This document shows positions 56,196-64,000 of a DNA stretch of 64,000 nucleotides, in pieces. The notes under the pieces are model-generated. The model did no database searches, was not told the DNA's origin, and saw nothing but the letters and a program-made list of their open reading frames with translations. The translations under genes and the position numbers were made by a program. Source of the DNA: Hemicordylus capensis (taxonomy: Eukaryota; Chordata; Lepidosauria; Squamata; Cordylidae); NCBI RefSeq assembly GCF_027244095.1, contig NC_069661.1, positions 192,791,501 through 192,855,500 on the forward strand, given 5' to 3'. How positions within the stretch are numbered: position 1 is the stretch's first letter; each line of letters starts with the position of its first letter.

Positions 56196-57329
56196 CATAT
56201 ATTTCTATAAGGAAATTATTATTTAAGTCAGAAATCCAGGCGCAGCTCCCCCTAGTGGTGGCCCATGTTCACTGCACACATTTGCTCAATTGTAAATCCA
56301 CCCCTGCTTGGTGACACTGGGAAGTCACACTTTCTCAGCACTAAGCTACTTACTGGTCTGTTATGAGGCTAAAATACTGCTCAGAGTTAAATGTGGTTTA
56401 ACTGTAGTAGTTTGACCTGCATTGCCCAGAAATTCTGAATTCCCACATCATGCAATGCAGGAGTAAATGGGGCTCAACAATCACAGTTAACTCTTCAGCT
56501 GTGCTCACTGTGGTCCTGAGAACATGGCCACAGTAAATAAAACTATGTATTGTTTTACTTACTTGAAGCAGTAATGACTCCCAGTGAGGGGCCTTTGTAA
56601 CACTATTGTGTTACAACAGGCTGGTAGCTAAGAAAGCTTGAACAGAAACATTTTGTAGTAATCCAACATGTAGAATTATAGAGACATTGATGACAATAGG
56701 TTTGATTCTGTTGGGACAAAGTAATAAAGGAATCCAAGACATAAATAGCCAGAATGTATTCCTGACATGGAAATGAGCCTCCATGCTAAGTAAATACTCA
56801 AGAATACATCCAGATCTTTCACCTGCTTCATCAGTGGGCAGCTCTCATTAAATGCTAACTTCTTAAAGGCTTTTCTTCCCATCATTCTATCAGTTGCCAT
56901 CAATGTCTGACCCCATCTCATCTGAGATGAAACTCAATGAGCTGACCCTTATTTAGATAATTATGTTACTCTAGCAATCACAGTTCAAATATTGTATTCT
57001 CGGAGTGGACACACGGCTTATCAGCATGCTAATGATGCTTCCTAATGTTCTTCTTAATAGCCATATATAGAGATATAGCTGTTAAAAACATTATCTCATA
57101 TATATAAAACAACAGGGGAGTTACGATAGAGCTCACATGGCTAGTCATCAGGGTTTGTGCTGCCTGTACAATTAGGCCACAGACAGACCCAGACTCCTCT
57201 TTCAGGAAAATTAAGAAATTGTGTCTCAATTTCAATCTCAGTCAGGACTTTCCTTAGCTATGCAGAGGTGTTCAGTGGAGCTCAAGCTTTCCTAAACCAA
57301 TTTATAATACTTCCAAGACAAACATGCAT
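56196..57329. other. Non-coding stretch
   Basis: Nothing is recognised as a gene or as a classifiable repeat. Confidence 0.45.
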
Positions 57330-57334
57330 GCCTT

Positions 57335-58127
57335 TGTGAGGGTTCTCCCTGCTTCAGAGTGTCTTGGCCTGGTTTTCTGCCACCACTCAGATCTAATCTG
57401 GCAGGATCTGAGAATCAGAAATCCACTTCTTCCCCCTCTTGTCTGTGTAGTATTGTGGGGGGTCTCTCTTTTGGTGATCTGAGAGAGGAAAATATAACAT
57501 TCTTATGCCTTGATGAAACTATAAAAACAAGGTTTACTGTTTAAACACTGTTTAACCAGTGTAATGGTTACAAGGTTACAGATGTAGTGATTTTGTCATT
57601 TCTTATAGTTTACTTACAGCCTTGCAGGTATTTTCCAGATGTTACACAGTTAAGCTTCCTTCTCCCCTTTACTCTTCTCCACAAAGGGGTTTGGTGCCTA
57701 GTTTGATCAATCTGATCACTTTGACCTGCATCCCCTCTCAAGAGTTTCAGGACTTTTCCTGAACAGGTAATAGGCAGTTCCATCCCCTGCCTCTCCCTAA
57801 GCCTCTCTTCTCCAGAGAAGGCCCTCCTGATCACAATTATGTTCTTGATCCAAGCTTCCAGCACATCTTCTCCCCTTCATAACTCTCTGAGAAAGTGTCA
57901 TCTGGCTGATTTTTAATTTTCATCTCCCTCCCGCCCCCAACTGCCTCCTCCTGCATTCCACACACGGGGTTTCCTTGTCCTTCCTGAAGGGATCTCACAA
58001 CAGCTGCTCTGACAATCAACCTCCTGCACAGGCTTACACAAACAGTTTACACACATAGATTTCAAAACACACATAACAACACAATGAATAAATGTAACAA
58101 GTAATGCTAAAAATACAAACCGTCACA
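57335..58127. mobile_element. Solo LTR with perfect 5-bp TSD (fossil)
   Basis: The sequence starts TGTGAGGG and ends CCGTCACA, a TG...CA element with a short inverted end (TGTGA/TCACA). It is flanked by gcctt at 57330-57334 and again at 58128-58132, a perfect 5-bp duplication. It is 793 bp. No internal retroelement sequence adjoins it, so it is a solo LTR left by recombination between two LTRs. The 5-bp TSD fits Ty3/gypsy, copia or ERV-type integrases; orientation and family are undecided. The intact TSD suggests moderate age. Confidence 0.85.
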
Positions 58128-58132
58128 GCCTT

Positions 58133-58339
58133 AAAGACACATATTTTCCTTGGATATAAAAATGCATAGAATTAACATTTCATCATGTAGAAGATATATC
58201 TTCAGAGTTAGTGACTTCTATATAGATAAAATACAGGGATATCATATTAGGATGAAATAATAAATTAAGACAAATGAAACAAGGACCAGATGGGGGGGGG
58301 AATAGCAGCCCACATACAGCATAGCAAAATGCATGTGGT
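58133..58339. other. Non-coding stretch
   Basis: It contains a G9 run at about 58293-58301. Nothing else is recognised. Confidence 0.45.
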
Positions 58340-58500
58340 TGAATACCACCCATGCTTCTGCACATGTCTAAACATTGGTGGCAGTGTTTTGGGACAGCCC
58401 TGTTCTGCTGCAGAATGCAATATCCTTTATTTCCAATTTAGTTGGAATGGAACAGAGCTGTTCCACAACAACACTTGCAGTGCTTAGACAGACACAACAG
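58340..58500. mobile_element. Palindromic MITE
   Basis: Arms tgtctaaacattggtggcag...ggacagccctgttc and gaacagagctgttcc...cacttgcagtgcttagaca are inverted around a centre near 58425. Ends are uncertain. Confidence 0.6.
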
Positions 58501-59499
58501 TGTGGGCGATGCTCACTATTCGCTGTGCTTATGTCAGTGACTATTGCCTTTGCTAGATAACCAAATTCCTGAAATCAGGCTTATGGCAATCATCTCTTTT
58601 CCTGTGGTTACATCTTTCTTTGTGAAGATGCTAAATTGCTTTTATAAGATACCCAAACAAACTAGTTTAAATGCATGTGCGGCAGTTTAAAATGCAATCT
58701 GACCCTTGTCTTGTACCCACTGAGCACAGATAGGAACATTTCTCAGTCTTCATTCATCAACAGAGCCCAAAGATAAGCTGGTAGAGTGAATTTTACACTG
58801 GCTGGCATTGTTCAACTGTGGTGTTCTCAACTATTGTCTTTAACAACAGTGCCCTCAACTATTGCCAGTGCCTCCTTTTTGGTAAGGCTTCATGAGTGGG
58901 AAGCCTTAATTTGTAGATTTAATACAATTCCTTGGATGACAATTTCTCAAAAGCAGAAGCAGCCGAGCAAGCTGGCCATTACATTCTGCACAGTGAAATT
59001 CAGTCCACCTGCTTAGCTTGTAATGAGCTTGCTTGCTTAGTCAGGCACAGGTTTCAGTGGTCCCAGCTGTTGCTGAACACGCATTAAGAATTTCCAACCA
59101 GCTGGAACCTTCTGCTAGTATTATAATAGCTTCTTTTCTTTTGACAAACTTAAAACTTGATTATTTTTAAGCCTTAAAAACCTTCTAACGCTAGATTTGA
59201 TACACAACCAGTATATTTTGAAAAAAGGAATCATCTTCATACAATTTTTTTTTAAATCCTGGATTAAATATTAACAGATGACTGAGTAATTAATGTCTGA
59301 AAATCTAACTTGTGAAGGGTAAATATACACAAGCAGGTAGAAATGGACAAATGGATAGTTAAAGACTGTAGGAATAGGGTTCTAGGACCAATTTAATGGG
59401 ATACTAACATACTAAAAGGGCATATAGCTGAGTTCTAATCATCTATGCCATATCTTAGATTATCATGAATGAACTGCAGTGAGTCCAAGGCGCACAGAC
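58501..59499. other. Non-coding stretch
   Basis: Nothing is recognised. Confidence 0.45.
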
Positions 59500-59800
59500 A
59501 TTTTTCTCACTTCCTCCTTCACACATGAAGGAGGAGATAGAAAGATTCCACTTTTGGCTTTGAACAAACTGCAGTTCACTATTATTGTGATATTACTATC
59601 CAAACTCTGGAAGCTGTGTTTTATTTGAAATATGGCTAGTCCCAACAAACCAGGATCAAACCATGGTTCCAGATCCTGGTTTAACTAAACTACAGTTTTA
59701 ATCAGTTCAGATGTAGTAGAGAATTGTAGTTTATTCAGAAGTTAGTGGAAGCTTTCAGTCTCTTCCCTTGCATGTGAAGGAGAGGGGAGGAGAGAATATG
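59500..59800. mobile_element. Long-armed palindromic MITE
   Basis: The centre aaccaggatc / gatcctggtt (59650-59683) is a perfect inverted repeat with caaaccatggttcca between. Pairing extends outward to cctccttcacacatgaagg and gaaagattccact on the left, against agtggaagctttc and catgtgaaggag on the right. Non-coding. Confidence 0.72.
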
Positions 59801-60221
59801 CTCACATTAATCTAAACCGTGGGTAGAGTAATGCCTCAATTGGGCCATAGTGACTGAATTTTGGTTAGGTGGCTGGCACACTGAACCTAAATATTTCTAG
59901 CACTTCAGAAATAGTTTAGCAGTAAGCTATACATGATTACAGCAACAACAGGAGTGCACTAGCATGCACCAGCAAGTCCCACCCACAGCACTAACGTGCA
60001 CTGTAACTCTACACCTTTACTTCCATAGATACAACATATGTTTACAGAGATGAATGCTGTATCTGAGACTAAGGGGGCACCCAGCAACCCCGGTTACAGG
60101 TGGTAGGAATGCCCAATCTATGGTATTTAGTTCTTGCATAACAAATTATGGAATTTCTCTATCTTAGTGTTTGGCCAACTTTGTTAATGTGTGAAAGTTT
60201 TTTTTTTTTTAAGGAAAGTGT
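59801..60221. other. Non-coding stretch
   Basis: Nothing is recognised apart from a T12 run near 60188-60210. Confidence 0.45.
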
Positions 60222-60680
60222 GAGGCTGTTCTCTTGAGCAGCCAAGTCTGGGCTAGGGCAGCTAAGCCTGGGCTTGGCTGCCCATGAGAACCAGCAGGAG
60301 CTGTGTGGCTCCAGCGGTGCAGCAGCGGCAGCAAAGTCACCTACAGAGCATGCCCTTAACTCGGGCTAACTGTTTGTGGGCAAGCACCAGCTACTCCAGG
60401 AACGGGCTCCTGGCTTTCACTGGGGGGATGTCCACAATACACTGTGCACTCACTTGGGGCATAGTGGGATTTACAAGAGCCAGGATGAAACATCCCCACC
60501 CCCACACCTGGGGCAGCAGCGGACCATCTGACCGTGTGGTCTGCATGCCCTGACCCTCCCAGACCCGGCAGCCAGATCATCTGCAGGGAAGGCAAGCTTC
60601 TGCAGCCTTCCCTGCTACCCGCCCTGAAGCCCTCTCATGCAATCGTGAGAAAGGGCTCTGAGTGTGTGCACAAAGCGTGT
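60222..60680. mobile_element. Possible MITE of the 'TTCTCATG' palindrome family
   Basis: A compact palindrome lies at 60228-60290 (ttctcttgagcagccaag / cttggctgcccatgagaa). A second end-like sequence, catgcaatcgtgagaaagggc, lies at 60638-60658. The palindrome is related to those at 30516-30572 and 37266-37320. Whether 60290-60640 belongs to one element is unclear. Confidence 0.5.
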
Positions 60681-61713
60681 GCTTTGTTAAATCAGCCCTT
60701 ATTTGGAGTCAGATTTTAATTGCAGTTTAATTGAAGAGGGCTTTGTGTTTACATTTGGAATGAATGTTATCTTTGGGTTTGGTGAGGCTCACTGAATGCA
60801 AATCATTTTCAATTAGATTTTTCTTTGCTTGTCTAGTTCAGGGATATGTTTCCTATGGATGCTCTCATTTAACTGTGGAAATGAGAAAAGAACATCTGCA
60901 AACAATAGCTGGACCTGTGAATAATATGAACATAAAGATGATTAAGAAGGTTATTTCTTAGTATTCATTTCAGGAGACTGAAGCAGACTATTTTAATCAC
61001 AGATTCTTTTGCAGTTAGTACTTTTGGAAGTTTCATTGACCTTGTCAACAGTCTGTTGAAATATTATAACTGTGTGCATCATTGTATAATATGTATTAAA
61101 GGTTGCCTGCAATGTTAATCTATGAATCAACTAGATTAATCAGTTACAAAATATTTTGGTCAGCTAAAAAGTACTTCAATCGTGTATCCTTACAGCACAT
61201 GTCCATTTTCTTGAACATACTGATTGATATTAGCTTACATTTGCACAGCTTGAATGGATTGAATGGGTTTCTTTCCGATACTTAATAAATGTCAAGTTGA
61301 CAAAAGCGTATACTCCATCTGGAAGCTTTCCTAAGCAGGCTCCATTAAAATAAATGGAAAGCTTGCAAGAGCATGGCCATACTTGTGTGCAACAGCCATT
61401 CATTTCTATAGAATTTGCATAGCAAAAGTTCCCAGGGGACTGTGGCCCAAGATTACAATCTAGACTGCCATGGGCTGTGCAGATGTAGGACTTCAGTTTA
61501 CAAAACTGCAACTTGATAAAGGGACAAAGGGTGTCAAGAATCCAGCAGTAACATCCTTCCATGACATTTTATTTAATGTTTACCTGTCTGCATAGGGGCA
61601 CCATTTCAGGTTTTCATGGCAGGGAAAGACATTTCAGCAGGGAGGGGCCAAATTCACAGCAAGGGTCAAATCTCCCCACACTGTGTTTTTTGTCCCATAG
61701 CTGCCTCACCAAG

Positions 61714-61714
<1 letters not shown>
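60681..61714. other. Non-coding stretch
   Basis: No gene or classifiable repeat is recognised. Confidence 0.45.

Positions 61715-61763
<49 letters not shown>
61715..61763 (+). repeat. (GT)n microsatellite
   Basis: About 24 perfect GT units, without the GA extension seen at 544 and 44206. Confidence 0.97.
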
Positions 61764-61765
<2 letters not shown>

Positions 61766-61782
61766 TGAGGCTCTGAAATGCT

Positions 61783-61816
61783 CAGCCATTTTTCCCCACG
61801 AGAAGAAAAATGGCTG
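61783..61816. repeat. Perfect 12-bp hairpin
   Basis: cagccatttttc (61783-61794) and gaaaaatggctg (61805-61816) are perfectly inverted around a 10-base loop. It may be a small MITE remnant. Confidence 0.6.
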
Positions 61817-62697
61817 AAGCTCCTGGCTGGTCCACACTGTGCTTTCAGTCAACTCCCATCCTACTTTATCTACTGTTACTGTATAGATTCAAGAGGAGCC
61901 AAGCTGGGACAGCCATTGTTTGACCTTGTCTCAGAATAAGAGAACAATTATTTATAGGAAGGAAGGAAATTTCTGGCAGCAATGCTTCACCTGCATGTCA
62001 AACAGACAATTAAAATTATGTGTTGACCCAATGAATTCAGCAGAGAACTTAGAAGGTCATTTGGGTTCCTGCCTGCTTCTCCTGCTTCTCCGAGCATGGC
62101 CCAAGGAAAATTGATGGAAAAGTCCCTTTTTGTACCTTGGAAAGGTTCCATTCCCACCAACTCTTTTCTGATTCCAGCATGTTGGAGGGAGTTACTGCCA
62201 GCTTCCCACCGCTTTTATGAGGTTGCCTACTAGGCAGTTGTCAGGGATGTCTTTTCTGAATACGCTGAAACTGTTGTCTGTATAAATCTATGAGTAATTT
62301 GGTGACCTACTAAGACTTAAGCACTCTAAAATGTGTTCTTGATTTGAAGCCATCTGGGTAACAATTCTTGTAAGCCATTTCCTTCCCTCCCCCTTCCCTC
62401 CTATTGCTTGTTTTATTTGTCTCATATTGAAAAGGGAATTATTGAGTGAAGAATATGTGTCAGGCTTGAGAAGGACTTCTTTGTACCCACCAGAAGGGCA
62501 ATCCTGTCTCTGTTGCTAATGGAGTGGGAATGCTGTTTGTACAGATTCTATTTGGGATGAAGGAGCAAGATTTAAATCTCTTGTGTTAATGGAACTATCC
62601 AGCTCACCCTCACCTATTAATGGGCAGTGGCAGCCCAAGACCTCTGTGCACCAAAGGCAGAGTGCCAAATACTGCCCCTCTCCCACATACATATGCC
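61817..62697. other. Non-coding stretch
   Basis: Nothing is recognised. Confidence 0.45.
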
Positions 62698-62727
62698 CTC
62701 CTCCTCCTCCTCCTCCTCCTCCTCCTC
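62698..62727 (+). repeat. (CTC)n microsatellite
   Basis: About ten perfect CTC units. Open frames reading poly-Pro, poly-Leu or poly-Gly here are artefacts. Confidence 0.95.
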
Positions 62728-62920
62728 TTTTCAAGTGGTGGCTATTGCTGCCACCACTTGATTTCATGTGCACACACATACACTCACCCCTTCCTCCTTT
62801 GCAATGGCAATCGCTGCCACCACGTGTCCCACACACCCTTGTGCACTGCTAGGCTGGTCATGAGAAGGAGGAATAAACAGAAGAGGGAATGAGGAAAAAG
62901 CAGTAGTTTCTAGTTGGAAA

Positions 62921-62993
62921 GGGAAAGGTTGTGTCGACTCCTGGCAACCACAGAGCCCTGTGGTTTTCTTGGTAGAATACAGGAGGGGTTTTC
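62921..62993 (-). mobile_element. Sauria-type SINE, truncated
   Basis: The text ggttgtgtcgactcctggc, ccacagagccctgtggttttc and tggtagaatacaggaggggtt matches the 3' half of the copies at 10383 and 50364. The tRNA-like head is missing. Confidence 0.78.
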
Positions 62994-63704
62994 CCTCATT
63001 TTCTGATCATTTTCCTCAACTGCTTTTTCCTCATTTTCTTATCTGCTTGATTCCCCTTATCATAACCAGCTCAGTGGCACTTGAGGGTGAAAGGGAAGAA
63101 GGTGTGTGTGTGCCCTCATGCTGAGGCAGGCAACAGAGAGGAAAAGTAAGAGGAGAAAGAAAAGAATGACTCTTTGCTGAGTGGTGGCTTTGCTGCTGCT
63201 CAGCAAAAGCTGCTCCAATGGTGGGGGGCAGCAGAGGGAGGCAAATGAGGCAGCGGGGGGCACCCTACCTCCCTGCTGGGCCACAATAAACTGCTGCTTG
63301 AGGTGACCACCTCGCCTCATGTCAATGGGAATGCCAGCAGAGGAGTATTTAAACCAGGATCTACACTTGCCTCAACATTTGTTTCTCTCAGTCTTTGTGG
63401 GCTAATCAAGCTGGTCAGTCTTCCGCTCTTCAGTTTTGTAATATAGATTATTGTCCGATGCTCTTTGCAAGGCTGGGAAAGAGATTCTCTCAAGTCCAAC
63501 TGGCAGTGATAAAGACTTTGGTGTGGTTTTGTTTTTTGTTTTCCACTTTTCCTGTACTGCCTCTCTTGAACTTTATGATCCCTCCATACATCCATGGGGG
63601 GAACTAATGCCATGGGAGTCAAATGTGATCGTGATTAGTTTGCCCAAACTTTTTGATAGTGAAGAATGTGATGTGATTTAACAATTTGATCGATTTGGAA
63701 ATAA
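62994..63704. other. Non-coding stretch
   Basis: Nothing is recognised. Confidence 0.45.
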
Positions 63705-63950
63705 TTGTGACTGCGCAACATTACACATGATGGAACATAATGTTCATTCAGTTGCACAAGAGTGCTCTTGCACAAGCTCAAAAAATACACAAATGGAGTT
63801 GCGCAACAGTGAAAGCACTGTAAATTAGGGCTTTGCTGTCACACAACTCTGTGCGATTTTTCTGCATGCACAACAGTGCTCTTGCACAACTGCACAAACA
63901 TTATATTCTACTGTGTGCAAAGCATTGTGCAGTATACCAGCCACTCTTTA
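63705..63950. mobile_element. Palindromic MITE, 'gcacaagagtgctcttgc' family
   Basis: Arms are inverted over about 75 bp: acataatgttcattcagttgcacaagagtgctc (in part) and gcgcaacagtgaaagc on the left, against gctttgctgtcacacaac, gtgctcttgcacaactgc and acattatatt on the right. Each arm also holds a small inner palindrome. There is no coding content. Confidence 0.75.
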
Positions 63951-64000
63951 ATTAACTGACATATAAACCCTGAGCAAGTGTACCAGATCTTCTTCTAAAA

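Noticed and set aside
62516-62892. Poly-Gly, poly-Pro and poly-Leu frames
   Set aside because: Translation of a (CTC)n repeat in three frames.

Overview
The window looks like non-genic (intergenic or intronic) DNA from a squamate reptile. Evidence for a squamate is the mix of repeats: a tRNA-headed SINE whose end matches 'cactttacctttac' (the Sauria SINE / RTE-BovB pair), a BovB LINE, long CR1 and L2 LINEs, CR1 3' ends with the TTCTTATG-type tail, a Helitron, hAT and other short inverted-repeat DNA elements, a Ty1/copia LTR fossil, and many (GT)n and (GT)n(GA)n microsatellites. The lineage inside Squamata is not resolved. I recognise no host protein-coding exon, no rRNA gene and no functional tRNA gene; nearly every long open frame is a LINE fragment, a simple repeat read as protein, or a GC-rich repeat.

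Layout. 1-4.9 kb: mostly anonymous sequence, a (TG)n(AG)n tract and one palindromic MITE. 4.9-9.5 kb: a Ty1/copia fossil (LTR plus part of its coding region, minus strand), a GC-rich Helitron with a clear 3' hairpin and CTAG end, anonymous repeat-like DNA, and the 3' end of a LINE carrying a degraded C-terminal zinc knuckle. 10.4 kb: a Sauria-type SINE. 12.4-17.7 kb: the main element, a CR1 LINE on the minus strand with 5'UTR repeats, ORF1 (zinc finger plus SGNH-hydrolase-like domain), ORF2 (endonuclease plus reverse transcriptase) and 3'UTR, cut in its 5'UTR by a 424-bp hAT element with an 8-bp target-site duplication (TSD). 19.8-22.9 kb: MITEs, a Z-DNA-prone tract and a LINE 3' end. 22.97-24.8 kb: a tandem-repeat-bearing element next to one copy of an unclassified 1.2-kb repeat; a second copy of the first lies at 26.2-26.9 kb, and an inverted copy of the second at 52.6-54.0 kb. 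24.8-37.3 kb: L2 pieces, SINEs with 5S-rRNA-like and tRNA-Ala-like heads, hAT elements, palindromic MITEs, an LTR-like sequence, and a 250-bp direct repeat present twice. 38 kb: a G-rich minisatellite. 40.7-42.3 kb: BovB with most of its reverse transcriptase deleted. 44-48.4 kb: microsatellite, two palindromic elements and a long L2 LINE. 50-64 kb: SINE, hAT, an interrupted CR1 3' end, a GC-rich foldback element, a solo LTR with a perfect 5-bp TSD, and more palindromic elements.

The genes do not form a pathway. The interest is in the nesting and parasitism of mobile elements: SINEs that borrow LINE tails, elements inserted in elements, and several unclassified repeat families that recur inside this one window. 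All boundaries were read by eye without alignment software, so ends given without a TSD may be off by tens of bases.
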